The notes beneath the pieces were generated by a model. The model saw only the letters and a program-made list of their open reading frames with translations, had not been told where the DNA came from and searched no databases. Of a stretch of 64,000 nt of DNA, positions 34,472-46,137 are shown piece after piece. This DNA comes from Inonotus obliquus. Lineage: Eukaryota; Basidiomycota; Agaricomycetes; Hymenochaetales; Hymenochaetaceae. Each line of letters begins with the position of its first letter. Positions within the stretch are counted from its first letter, which is position 1. The position numbers and the translations under genes are program-made. The stretch is from assembly GCA_032164295.1 (NCBI GenBank), contig JAJHTX010000001.1:2170001-2234000 (forward strand), in the 5' to 3' direction.

Positions 34472-36704
34472 ATGGACTCGCCACCGCAGAAGCGGGTCAA
34501 CTTCAATGACTACAACGATAGCTACTCGACCTACACTCCGCCAAAGTACGATCCGTATGATTCAAACTTCCAGTCCACCAAAACAGACGCTGCTTCTATT
34601 GCACCTTCCCATGGCACGTCTGGCTTCCTTGCACACGACACTCCTGCGAGGCCCACCACCTTTGTTGAACCCGATACTCGAGATATAGGCAACTCCTATA
34701 AACTGGAGCCTTCTATTCACTCGCAGGGCGATGGTCTGGACAGGCGAACATCAGACGCTGGCATGCTTCGACCTTCGGGCAAGGATCCACTAAGTGATAC
34801 TGATGATGGTTACTCTTACTCGGATCGCGCCAAAGGGTATCGAGCAGATGACGATGACTCTCTCGTGCACAACGCGGCTGACATGGGAAGGTCGGACAAG
34901 CCACGAGGCATGAGTGATCTCGGTATGCAGAGACTCATTGCATATTTCTAAAGTCATATCTAACATGCTGTCCTGTAGAATATCAGGATCCTTACAGCAA
35001 GAACGGGGAGCTCAATGCCCTCCCTGCAAAGAAGGAATCTCCCTTTGCGCGCTACTTCCAGTACGTCATAGACGGTAGCACGTTCTTGGCACGCTCATTA
35101 ATCTTTGTCGTCTCCTGCAGTGGTAAATATCCGTTGGAGCAACAAATAGAGAACAAGCGACGTGGCATTGACCGTCAACGCTATGCTGCCGTTGGTACGT
35201 TAATCTATGTGTCTCAGTGTCCACATGTTACTTATTTTCCCGGCAGTATGGGTGTTAACCTTGGTCATGGCAGCGGCCTTCATCTACGAGCTTGTAAAGA
35301 ACGGCCAAGAGCAAGGAAGCCCGATCTCTTTGAAGGTGAGCCAATAGATGCTTTCTCCTCATTCCCGAGCGCTAACTTGCCCAAACCTTCCTCAGCCTGT
35401 TGTCAATCCAATGCTTGGACCCTCAGAATTTGCCCTCATTTTCGTCGGGGCTCGATTCCCGCCTTGCATGAAGGACGTACCCGATGTCCCTGTCACTCTA
35501 GAACTTCCTTGTACGTTCTTCTCAAGGCTTCATATTACATTGTACATGCTGAAAGGAACTGCGAAGGCATGAACAACACTGCCAACCCGCCGGATCGCGT
35601 CTGTCCCATATCTGAACTATGCGGGTTCGGAGGCATTCCCGAGGGCGAGACGCCGAATCAATGGTTCCGGTACGTTCCCATCGCTCAATTACATGTTTGA
35701 CGTTTCTGACGTATCTTTCTCAGATTCATTGTGCCCATCTTCCTGCATGCTGGCATTATACACTTCGCGTTGAACATGTTCGCACAATGGTTCGTGTCAG
35801 GTCAACTGGAAAGGGACATGGGTTCGGGCGGGTTCTCCTTGGTTTACTTCGCAGCTGGAATTTTCGGGTGAGTCACCAATTAGCCGTTTCTGCAGTCGTC
35901 CTGATGGCTGTGGTTTAGTAACATTCTTGGTGGGAACTTCTCGTTGGTTGCAGTACCCTCCGTGGGTGCTAGCGGTGCCATATTCGGAACAGTGGCGGTT
36001 TGTTATTTCAGTCTATGATATATGAGTTACTTTTGAACGAGATTTCTTTAGGTGAACTGGGTGGATCTAGTTGCCCATTGGAAATATCACTACAGGCCGA
36101 AGACGAAGGTGATCTCAAAATTATTGTCTAAGATTTGTTTCCTTGCTAAGTCATCATTTAGTTAATCTATATGACAATCGAACTACTACTCGGTATCGGC
36201 TTGGGCTTCATCCCCTACGTCGATAACTTTGCCCATTTGGGAGGTCTGTTGATGGGTTTGCTGGTTGGCATGGTGTTCTACCCCGTCATCAGCGAAACGA
36301 AGCGTCATAAGTTGATAACCTGGGGATTCCGACTTGCTGCGATCCCTTTAATCATCGTTTTGTTTGTTGTCCTTACTAGGAACTTCTATACGACCGATCC
36401 TTCGGCATGTACGTATTATTCCCAATCACTTAGCCAACATTGTGCTGACATCTTTATTTCAGCTTGTGGCTGGTGCAGATGTAAGCACCATCTGGTCTTC
36501 TTATCTCTGGTTTCCTGACCCAACGCTTTTTTACAGACCTCTCATGCATACCAATGAGCTCGAACAACTACTGCAGGGGGTGAGTATCTTTAAAATCCTT
36601 GTACATATGGTTGTGTATTCATCGTCTGGTACAGCACGGGTATCACGATGACAACTACCACCACGACTTCGAGCGGCACAACCGTCACAACCGAAGCTTT
36701 GTAA
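34472..36704 (+). CDS. Rhomboid-family intramembrane serine protease
   Basis: Thirteen exons: 34472-34922, 34979-35060, 35121-35194, 35247-35335, 35396-35510, 35567-35669, 35724-35867, 35919-35997, 36052-36108, 36162-36408, 36463-36480, 36537-36579, 36635-36704 (523 aa). The first 165 residues are cytosolic, S/D-rich and disordered. A first membrane helix (VLTLVMAAAFIYEL) leads into the rhomboid core: HAGIIHFALNMFAQW, the catalytic serine in VGASGAIFG, and the catalytic histidine in FAHLGGLLMGLLVG. A Cys-rich loop sits in the L1 region (CPISELCGFGG). The tail has SCGWCRYLSCIP, then a T/S-rich end. The organelle is not evident; there is no clear mitochondrial presequence, so a secretory-pathway rhomboid is likelier than a Pcp1 type. 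Confidence 0.9.
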
Positions 36705-37007
36705 TCACCGCAACTTACGCTTGCACTGAAGTAAATCAGTACCAATGCTTCTCTTATCACTTCACGTTTTGCCCTGCATTTTCCGTTCAACATGCTTTCT
36801 TCAACACGGACCCTCACGGATATCTTTGTTTATTCATTTTTCCGTACGAACGCTGTGCTTCTTTGTATACTCATGTTTATTCCATTACTTCACCGCTTTG
36901 TATTGACAAATCTGCATTAGATAGGCGCTTGCGCCATCATATTGTTCGTTATTATCAAATAGTAGCGCCAACGGACTTCTTTGCAATCTACCCTACATGG
37001 ACCTCTT

Positions 37008-40000
37008 TCATTCTCTATTTGACCACAGTCCACCGCATACACAATGCGTCAGCCAGAACTTTTCCCACACCGCCCAACGAACGGACGAATGGCCTTGCGC
37101 ATTATTCAGTTTGCAAGATATCTCCGACTTCCCACCACATCGCAGACAGTATCTTGTCTGCTGCTGTCCCGTAAGATACCCCTTTGTGATTATGTCGCGA
37201 CCACGGGTCTTTCCCGGTGAATTTATGGAGAGTCCAAGTACACCATCCACGAGATCGGTCGGTCTAATGAATAGCGCTAATTTGTCTACTACTTGCGCTT
37301 GCATGAGTTTGGTGACGATCTTCCTGAGCAACGGCAAGTACTGGTTTGGTGGCTTCAAAGATATCAATGCCCGTCGCGCAAGGTCCGGATTATGCTCTTC
37401 GGTGTCTTTCATCAATAATACGTTGTATCACATTCATAGAGCCACAAACCTGCATTAGTCCTTACTTCTGATTTCAGTTCGGATAGCACTCTTTCCAGCG
37501 CGTCGACGTCAATCGGTGACGAGTCTATGCAATCGATGAGGATTTCCCTCGCCACCTGAAGGTGCTCCTCCGACCTCATTTTGGACCCCAGGAATCCGCG
37601 AAATTGCCGAACATGCTGAGCAAATGTGTGGAGCACATCCAACATGTCTGGGTGAACAAGGTGAAGTAGCGAGCTCCTCAGATGAACCGAAGGGATCTGC
37701 CCAGCCGGATTTGCTGTGTTCCAAGAATTGGCCAAATGACCCACCTACAAGTATATATTAACGCACCAGATTTGCCCGTCGTTGAAGTTCCCGCAGCTTC
37801 ACCAGTTCCGCCAAGGTCTTCCGTTACACGTAGTTCGCTTGCAAATTGAACACAGTCTTTGAGCAAATTTTCAAGGATATCCTCCATGAAGTAATCGCAA
37901 AGTGAGGTCAAATTCCAGATGGTATCTGTATTGGATGAGGTATCTGTTACTTCTGAAAGGTGGAAGGAAGCTTGCGTACCAGGATCGTATCCATTATTGC
38001 CAAACGTGTTTTCCCACACAATAGTGCAAGCCGAAAGTGAACATGCCTCGACTCCTGTCCGAAAGCGAGACAAGAGGTCGCTAGACTCGACTTCCGATCT
38101 TGCCGTCAGACTTCTCCTCCTACAACGCCTCGTTAATGAACGACTTTATGGTACTCTATGTTTTCGCTTACCTATAGATCTCGATGGCTGAACCAATGGT
38201 TTGATTCATCCACATGTTCGTCTTACCACCGTGACTCAACTCAAAATCAGAAAGTATCACTGAAAGCGCATCTTCGATGGCAGTTAGTGGGACTTTCTGT
38301 GTACACAAGATGTGGATAATGTCGTTTAATGCAAATCGCCGTAGCAAGGCCATCTCAGCGTACGTCGCTAAGTGTCTCTTAGGTTTCTGCCCTCCTGTTA
38401 CAGGGTAAGACTCGTCAAAACAAGGACAGAGGGTACATAAAGCAGTGAATACCTAAGTCCTGTCCACTGTGTGCTACCTTGCTCGGAAATTGATGTATGA
38501 ATGCGGAGGCATTTGCGTTGAAGGACATCAAAGGAGCAGCTGGTATGGAACAGACAAGAGCACAATTCGGAGAAACAGCGAAGCCGAATGGAACTGTAAC
38601 TTATGTTAGCTCAACATATTAACGCTGAATTTGACGTCCTACGCTCGATGCCGTATGAATCAACTGGACAGACGAGGTTCACGGGCTCCCAGCCATCATC
38701 GAATTGCAACTCAGGTCTAGTAATGTGATTCATGAGATAAATTCCGCTCTGAGGACGAGATAATTCACATTCGTAATATTTGCAGCTTCCCTACCGTCAG
38801 GCGTTGCGCAGCCTTTCGCCTTGTCGCCTGTCCTTCTCGGTTGAGGATGGCTACCAACGCAGAGGTATGTTGCGGTGTATTGGCCGGTTGAAAGGGTGAA
38901 AGATGCACTACAACGCTTGACGGCAAAGACAATTGCGACATCCGTCTGGAATACTGACTCACAGCCGTAAGCACAAGAACAGTCAGTGCTTTGTCAAAGA
39001 CAGGCGCTTACCCATGTTTGCGGATCTACTGGGTTCCTCCAGAAGATATATAACACGAGTTCGGAAGATGGTGCTGAAGCGACTGAGCGCAACCTTCAGA
39101 AGTGAACGATATTCATATACAGTAGCGAAGCTCACAATGTCCGTGTACCAGAGTTGTGCAAAGGAGATATAGTGGACCAGGGGTTCTTCCCTTGGCCTTT
39201 TCAAGAATCGGTTTCGGAGCCGCGCTTTTGACAGGCGACCTGAGGACGGAACGACCAGGGGATTGAGAAACATGCGCAGGTACCGATGCGGGAGATGATT
39301 GGGGCGTTACTCGCCGATGTGTCTGTGTGGGAGTTGAAGGCAAAGCAGTCTGGTTGCTAGAAGGCAGGGAAGGAGCAAATGTCATGCTTGTAAGGCAGCG
39401 ACCTGACTGAGAAAAGTCTCGAATTGAAGGCAATGGGGTAGTGGCAAGAGCTATCGGAGTTTCAGCACAATATGTTCTGTATTCAAGTTGCAAAGTACTG
39501 ACTCAAGAAGAAACCCTCGATCAGGATGTTCACTTCGCAGATATCTACAACGCTCTCGTCCCTCCATGCCTCCCAATTGGAAGTTATCTCAGGCTCTTCA
39601 GAGGGCGGTACTGTTAATGATAGGCCCATGTCTGTTGAGCTCTGTCGCCCGGATTCAGGCTCGGCCGATGGTACAAAGTGAGTATACATCGAAATAAGTA
39701 CTGATGACTCTGAATCATATAATTATCAAAATACAAATCTTCACAGCAGTTACAATTGCTGGACGTACCATCATATCCGATGCCGATAGCCGCATGACTG
39801 CATCGTCCTAAGCCATGAGATCCATCAACTTGTTCACCAACAGGCCGTTTCTGGCCTTCCCTGGAAGTTGAGCGCCGTGCCAGAGACGCACTGAGCATGT
39901 GAATTTTTTCAGTCTGCGAATGCAGATAAAACACATCGCAAAGTCGTGTTTCTGTGACAACAATCAAAACCGGGTTGGGCGAAGGAATGAATGGTCCTAG

Positions 40001-40691
40001 GGTAGGAAGCCGTAAAGGCACTCCAGAATCGGAGACTGTCCACTTTCAATGCATTTGTCAGTAGATACACGATTATGCTTGAGCGAAAAAACTCTACCTC
40101 TCTGTCAGAGTTAAGCCAGCGAGCAGCCACGACGCCATCCCCGCGAGCAAATGTTCGCCATTCTTTTACGCTCCAATCATCAACAGACCGTGCCCTGCTC
40201 CAGAAGCACCCAACACCATCCTTTTCAATGCCTGGGAAATAGGCGAACACCCAATTATCTCTGGAAGAGGCAGATATAATCGTCGGAGATTCATAAGAGG
40301 CCGGAGATGTTGATATGGCAGGAGGGTCGGGCAAAGTGAAGTGCTTATTGGAGGGAAAGTGCAGACAAGCGACTCGTGGCTCGGTGGCATGGGCCGTCAG
40401 AATGAGGGATGAGCTCGTCCACCGAACTGGACTAATTGACAATCTCTTAGCTGCTGCGATTACCAGTGCGCGCTTTGTAACTCACGGGAGACGTGGTTCG
40501 AGGAGAGGAACGAAATCCCACCAACCAAAGTGGAAATCTTCAGTCTCTCTCTGCTTTCCTTTGGTGGAAGCGTTGGGCAACTTGATGTCAGCAGCAGACG
40601 TAGCAAGCGTATGGGTAAAGTTATGTGACTGAGCACGCGAGTGAGAGTAAGGTTGAGGGCGTTTTGGTGTGTCAAGTCTGTCGACGGCCAT
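37008..40691 (-). CDS. MED16: Mediator subunit 16 (Med16/Sin4)
   Basis: Thirteen minus-strand exons: 40691-40486, 40443-40098, 40042-39769, 39700-39503, 39450-39121, 39073-39012, 38953-38769, 38716-38643, 38593-38478, 38386-38172, 38119-37767, 37713-37466, 37394-37008 (997 aa). Med16 is in the Mediator tail, which binds activators. The N-terminal half is beta-propeller-like (PVRWTSSSLILTAHATEPRV; PFGFAVSPNCALVCSIP). The helical C-terminal half has IWNLTSLCDYFMEDILEN, LARDILID-type VAREILIDCIDSSPIDVDAL, ALFIRPTDLVDGVLGL and a Cys-rich end (RYCLRCGGKSE, HCVCGGLW). Size fits fungal Med16. Exon edges at 38387-38477 and around 39450-39503 are the least certain; the long intron at 38387-38477 might hide another small exon. 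Confidence 0.75.
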
Positions 40692-40770
40692 AGTAAAGTG
40701 GTGGGTGGCAGGAATCAACCACCGCCGAAGCTCGCGTCTTGTCTTTGTCTTCCACATATACGCACACACC

Positions 40771-41308
40771 ATGCAGACGCACTCATCGTGTTCTCAAATC
40801 ATCGACGGTGTTGAGACACAGGTGGTAATACAAAACTATGCCGATAGAGTACTGGTCCTCATAACTCAACTAGGAAAAGTCGGTCATATGGTGGGTTTTT
40901 CGTGTTTTTCTGAGGTAACAACACGGTTTATGTGCATACTGGCAGATTCAAGCGTCGATTCCAGCTACAGTGCCTCTGCTTCCGCCCTCATTCTCAGAGG
41001 AGGGACTACCGTTCATTGAATCTTCTCCGTCCATCGAACTAACGTCCATCTTTGGCACGGCTCCATCGACTCATCTGGCAACGTTGCATTCACTGTATGC
41101 GTCCCAGATTGCAACCCTTATTTGGACGTTGACTGCACAGACTGCTGGTATTGGTAAACGGCGTGATATAGTGGTCGGAATTGCGCTGAAAAAGTCGCAG
41201 GATGGTGGAGACGAGGGTGTGGGGATGACATCGGGCGAGAAAGCGACATTCAAAGGAGTTGTGAAGATGATCGTCGATATTTTACGAGACGGAGATGGTC
41301 AAGGGTAG
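40771..41308 (+). CDS. Proteasome assembly chaperone 3 (PAC3/PSMG3-like)
   Basis: Two exons (40771-40890 and 40946-41308) encode 160 aa. PAC3, with PAC4, guides assembly of the 20S alpha ring. The first exon contains the characteristic VETQVVIQNYADRVLVLITQLGKVGHM strand pair (quoted in two parts: VETQVVIQNYADRVLVLI, then TQLGKVGHM). The second exon has SLYASQIATLIWTLTAQTAG and RRDIVVGIALKKS, followed by a C-terminal helix FKGVVKMIVDIL. It is divergent from MED16 with about 80 bp between the start codons. Confidence 0.82.
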
Positions 41309-42060
41309 CAAAAGGACAAGGTACTAATATTCGATGTGCTACATTTCTTATCAGTCTACACACCTAGATCTGCAAACGAAAAAAAAAGAAATGAAAAGGC
41401 ACATCAGCAAACGGAATCAACGGCAACGATATAAGAAAATGATGAGAATATTCAGTATTAGCATGGTATGCTCATCAACCCTCGCCCTTGAAGGCGAGGA
41501 TCAGGGCTTGACTTCTATTTTGTTCATCACTATACAACCTCTCCGTCGTACGCGTGTCCTCTGCACTCCCGCGTCCCACGTCAAATATGATAAAGGTGCT
41601 CACCATATTCCCCGCGCAACCACCGGAGATACACTAGAAGTGGTCCTTGCTCCAATGGATACAAAAAAAGGTCTGTCGTCGAGAGAGTGTTGATCAGCAA
41701 TGGAGGAAAAAAACACAATGAAATAGCGAGCTCAGAAATTTGGGTATATTAAAGATGATCATGAGCGTTCGGAGCTTCCGAGTAGCGATTCTTTGTTTGT
41801 CTCATCGCCGCTGAAGAGAAAGAAACCCGATACTCACGATGGGGACACGGTTGAAGAGGAACGAGTTTCACTAAATTCCTCTTTTTTGGGATTTTAAAAG
41901 TGGAAGTTTAGGGCCGGTCCTCGTGGTTATTCCGTTTCTGGTTTGGTCACGGAAGCGAGTGTGCACGCCCAAGCCAATACAGTACTCGTCACCCTCTTCT
42001 AATTTGACGGCCACAAACACAACAACAGTTCAGCCTTCGTCGCAGAGCCCTCCCATTGTA
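41309..42060. other. Intergenic, PAC3-like to Cut8
   Basis: About 750 bp with no recognisable gene. It holds the end of the PAC3-like transcript and the Cut8 promoter. Open frames here are short and unlike any family I know. Confidence 0.5.
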
Positions 42061-43320
42061 ATGGCTGGAATAATCACTCCTCAGTTTGGCTTTCGTCCTG
42101 CGACTGTTGACCATTCTCCCTCGCCCCTTGGCTTTGGTTTTGGTCTTTCTTCTGCAGCTTCAGTTCCAGGTTGGCAGCCTCCAGGCATGCATGCAGCACC
42201 CTTCTCGCCTGCACCATCCGCTTTCAGCGGCTCAAACAAGGCTGCACAAAAGAGAAGACTCGATGAGGTTGACATTGATGAGCTTATGGAGCGTAGTCCA
42301 ACACCTGAGCGGAGACCCGTCAGACCCATAAAGCAGATGCGTATTCGACCCTCGGAAGGCCGTTCGCATGAGGCTGCTGGAGATCACGACAAAGCGAGCA
42401 AGGAGCCTAGATCTTCCCGCGCCGATTCAGGCCACGACGTTGACATCGGCATGTTACTTGGTGTGTCTCTTTGATGTTTAGAATGAGCCAAATTCCCGTC
42501 TGATATCCTTTCTTCTCAAGCCAGTCTACCCCCTCAGTCCTTGCTTCCCATCCTAACTTCCCTGATCTCGACGCACCCTTCCCTGAAGCCGACAGTCCTC
42601 TCTCTGATACCCCGTCCGACTTTGGATACCGCTCTAAATGCCATAAACCAAGCCGCCAAGAAGCTGGTAGACGAATACCCATATTCCGCTTCATCATCTA
42701 TCTTCTCCCACCACACCACGCCAATTTCATTCGGATTCGGAGGTGGCGCCTTTGGCGGTAGCAGTCGCTCACATAATAGTCCTGCTTCGAGCTCCACGTC
42801 TGGCTTCGGTCGTGCAACAACACCGAGCGGGAATCATGGAGGCATGCGAGACGATTACATCCTCTCGCGTCTCCGGCCCGTTATAACCGACTTTGTCTCT
42901 ACAGCACTCTCGTACATGCCGTACTTCTCATTCCTCTCCGATTCCTCGGGCAATCAGCTGCCGGGCTCAGCAAAGGAAAAGATCTACCCGCATCCTTCGG
43001 AGACGTTTGCATATTTGTCCTCTCTAACAAACCATCTCCTTAATCAACCCCCACTCTGCCAATCCTCTTTAGCACCTCTTCTTCTCCCGCGGTTGTTGCA
43101 GGAATGGTTGGCGTGGGTGAGCAGAGTTGATGAATTATTGAAACAGGGCGGAATGATTGGCTCAGGAATAGCGGAGAGCTGGATTGAAGCGTTAGACAGG
43201 TATGCTGAAGCGAAAGTCGAAGGAGTCGATGACAATCTCAAATACGGACTAAAAACCGTCCGGGACAGATGGATTGCCGTGGCCGGGTGGCTCGTTGGTC
43301 GCAGCGCAACTTTCAGATAG
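42061..43320 (+). CDS. Nuclear proteasome tethering factor Cut8/Sts1
   Basis: Two exons (42061-42460 and 42521-43320) give 399 aa. Cut8/Sts1 anchors the 26S proteasome at the nuclear envelope and is itself a short-lived substrate. The conserved central part begins right at the splice junction: DIGMLLASLPPQSLLPILTS, STHPSLKPTVLSLIPRPTL, DTALNAINQAAKKLVDEYPY. The six-helix bundle follows with LSRLRPVITDFVSTALSYMP, ETFAYLSSLTNHLL and AESWIEALDRYAEAKVEG. The N-terminal region is disordered and P/S-rich with a basic patch (AAQKRRLDEVD), consistent with nuclear targeting. The frame is open upstream of 42061, but family similarity begins after that ATG. Confidence 0.9.
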
Positions 43321-43570
43321 CAATCTAATCATAAGACCCCCTCTCGTTGAATCTTTGACTGAACTTCTTGGTTGATGACTCCGTGCACTCACATCCACAC
43401 TATCACACTCCCTTGACTCATCGTAGATCGGATGATATTCACTTATTATTGCATCTTATCATGTTTCGCTTTCAAATTATCTGTATACCAGCAATGCAAC
43501 ACGCTCCTTGAAACCAAATTTAGAGACCAGCGAGGAAACTACCGCTCTAGATACTCGTGACAAGAACACC

Positions 43571-44129
43571 CTAAATCATAAGCTTCTCAACGGCATTTTT
43601 TATGGTACGAATCTGACTATTCAACTCGTTCGTTTCATTTGTCGTAATACTTGCGGCGATAACGGGTCTCGTTACATCGCATGCCCGACCCAGCGCAGCC
43701 TTCGAAGGCACGTAAACGTATGGAACATTCTAAGTTTAAGAAGTTTAAGTATAACAATCATGTGAGGCGTACAATGGAAACTCGTCACCTTGTCCTCACA
43801 CAATAGGGGCAAATGCAAGAGGATTTCAATTGGCTCTGTATCAGCGGTTAATACGATGAGCTCGGCGATGCCACGGTTCAATGTCTTCGTAGCTGAAGAA
43901 ATGGGTAAGTACCAGCCTAGACCGACCACGAGGCAATATTCGTACCTTCATTGGCACCTTTTCTCAGCTGTTTATATTGAGAAGCCTGTTGAATAAGATC
44001 AAGAATCTATTCAACATGCCATGAGCAACAGTTCTTGGGCAGTGAGCAGTAAAGAGGAACTTCACAAACCTGGTTTGTTAAGGTTGCATCAGCCAGAGGC
44101 CAAGCTTTACTCTTTTGCTCGTCGGACAT
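43571..44129 (-). CDS. SNU13: U4/U6.U5 snRNP and box C/D snoRNP protein Snu13 (15.5K)
   Basis: Four exons (44129-44070, 44006-43946, 43892-43789, 43729-43571) give 127 aa, the usual size. Snu13 binds kink-turns in U4 snRNA and box C/D snoRNAs. The L7Ae-fold signature is unmistakable: [72 protein letters not shown] and a C-terminal helix ending NAVEKLMI. Confidence 0.97.
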
Positions 44130-44649
44130 TATAGTTCCTGGAATGACCTCACAGCGAACGAAATTGCCAGATCCTCGGTCGACGTGGTGAGAGTGAAAGG
44201 TTCTGAGTAAGTTGCAAAAAGTGATGAGGCGAGGCTCACAGTCAGATCAAAGAGGAAAGTGAGTCCCACAGATCATGTGACACATCACTGGTTTTTTGCA
44301 CAATTCCCAGCTCAACACCTGGCATCGGCGAGTGCGTACGTAGAATCGCGAGCACCAGTCAAGTCGCGTTCTCCTGCCCATGAATGCTTCAGCATGGTCC
44401 TCGCACCGGACTGCGAAGATGTTTGTACGCGTCTCGAGCCTCGCCTCGCAATTTGAACACATCAATACCATCCGTCCCTACCGTCGACCTTGCACCCCAA
44501 ATCGAGCAGAAGATTTGCGACGATAGTATTCGTTCTGCGTCAGGACGATGTCCCACCCGCTTGGAGTAAGCGGAACCTACCAACTACTGTGATGTAGCAC
44601 TCACCATTTTGCTAGGAACTACACCAAGACGCCCTTCGCATCAGAAGAA
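44130..44649. other. Divergent spacer, SNU13 / PPR gene
   Basis: About 520 bp between divergent starts. Short open frames on both strands show no family similarity. It may contain an unrecognised 5' exon of the PPR gene, whose frame is open only from just upstream of 44650. Confidence 0.45.
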
Positions 44650-46137
44650 ATGCGTCTTATTCCAACTCCGACCGAATCTAGCGGACCGCAGATGAAAACA
44701 TCCATTGGAGACTCGGCTAGAAGAGTTAATCTCCGCCGTTTACCTCGATCTGCTTCTACCCGCTCAAGGACACTACTTGTCTCTACAATGGTGGACGTCG
44801 ACTCTCTTGCTCCTTACGAGATGACGGCTTCATACAGAGAACAACGGATGAGCTGTTGGATCGCAGAAGGCGAGCTACGGGGCGTTTTGAAGGCTGCACT
44901 TCCCATACCGTTCAAGAGAACTCAGAATAGTCTCCCGCATCCGGCTACCCCTCAAGAACTCGAACTGAGATTACATCAAGCTCTGACGTTCAGACCCTTA
45001 CCATCCCTTCCTCGTCTCGTAATCTATCATGATTCGTACCCGACGTTGCATTCTGCAGCATCGTACAATTTCTTGGTTCAAATTGCCATACGCCACACAT
45101 CATATTCGAAAGCGTTTCAGTTGTTACGGCGTATGGAAGGAATGGGCATCAAACCTGATGCTTACAGCAAGCTTCTTTATGTCAGGTTGCTCGTCAGAAT
45201 TGGACGAAACAATCATGCTTGGGCGTTTGTTAGACAGGAGCTAGCGTGTGGTGACGAGAAGACTACTTTGTCGTTATTACTTGAACTGCTCGGTGTCTTC
45301 AAGCCGACAGACTTTCGCAACGAGACTCTTGCAAATGACTCAAGCCCAGCACAAGTCGTGTCAGGACGGTCAGCTAGTGACGGACGCGGTGCTTCGCTTC
45401 TCCGAGGATGGCATAAATCTGTTCTTGCCGTCATCCCTAAGCACCTCCCCATGGGTGTTCATCCCCCCGTTCATTTCATCCTAATCGTCGTACGCCACTT
45501 GCTACATGTTTCTCACACGGAAACTGCTCGAACAGTAACACTGGAGTGGGTTTCCCAACTTCCCAGAGCCATTAGTCTTCCACGTAAACGGCATTGCCTG
45601 CGTCTCTTACACCTGCATCTAGCGCTTTCAGGCAAGAACCTTGAAACACATTTCTCAAATCGAGATTTCGCCAATGTGTTTCTGCAACGGCGACCCGATC
45701 TGCGACCAAATTCGACCACGCTGTTTCTTCTATTACGTAGTCTGCTTCGTGCGAAGGGAAGAACTACATTCCACGCACTTCGACTAGTGAATGGTTTCCG
45801 CGAGAAATGGGGCCCAGATGTGATTGATAGGCGCGTACGACGACGTATTATCCACATTGCTATTCGCGAAGGACGTCTTAATGTCGCACGCACATGGATG
45901 GAAGCAGAGGATCGGGAGTCAATGTCAAGGGAACTGATGACTCTCGAAAGAGCGGTCGTCGGTGAACAAGCGGTCAAGCTTCCTCAAAGGATTCGTCGAA
46001 TGTCATTCCAGAAGTTGATGCCCAGCGTTCACGATGAAAGTCGCAAATGGAGATGGTTAAGACGACGGTTTTGGAGACGTAAACAGCTGCACGTGTCGAG
46101 ACAAACTAAAGCTTCTCCAGAGGATTCAGACATCTAG
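44650..46137 (+). CDS. Pentatricopeptide-repeat (PPR) protein, probably mitochondrial
   Basis: An intron-free frame of 495 aa, unusual in this intron-rich window. Helix pairs with PPR spacing are visible: SYNFLVQIAIRHTSYSKAFQ then LLRRMEGMGIKPD (about residues 136-169), followed by SKLLYVRLLVRIGRNNHAWA. Later degenerate helical repeats include TLFLLLRSLLRAKGRTTFHA and RIIHIAIREGRLNVARTWME. The N-terminus is rich in R and S with few acidic residues (SARRVNLRRLPRSASTRSRT), compatible with a mitochondrial presequence. PPR proteins bind organellar RNA. The RNA target cannot be predicted. The C-terminus is strongly basic. Confidence 0.75.
   Translation: MRLIPTPTESSGPQMKTSIGDSARRVNLRRLPRSASTRSRTLLVSTMVDVDSLAPYEMTASYREQRMSCWIAEGELRGVLKAALPIPFKRTQNSLPHPATPQELELRLHQALTFRPLPSLPRLVIYHDSYPTLHSAASYNFLVQIAIRHTSYSKAFQLLRRMEGMGIKPDAYSKLLYVRLLVRIGRNNHAWAFVRQELACGDEKTTLSLLLELLGVFKPTDFRNETLANDSSPAQVVSGRSASDGRGASLLRGWHKSVLAVIPKHLPMGVHPPVHFILIVVRHLLHVSHTETARTVTLEWVSQLPRAISLPRKRHCLRLLHLHLALSGKNLETHFSNRDFANVFLQRRPDLRPNSTTLFLLLRSLLRAKGRTTFHALRLVNGFREKWGPDVIDRRVRRRIIHIAIREGRLNVARTWMEAEDRESMSRELMTLERAVVGEQAVKLPQRIRRMSFQKLMPSVHDESRKWRWLRRRFWRRKQLHVSRQTKASPEDSDI

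Noticed and set aside
37745..37766. 22-nt intron in MED16 (GTGCGT...TTGTAG)
   Set aside because: Too short for local splicing; extending to the acceptor at 37714 gives a 53-nt intron and keeps frame.
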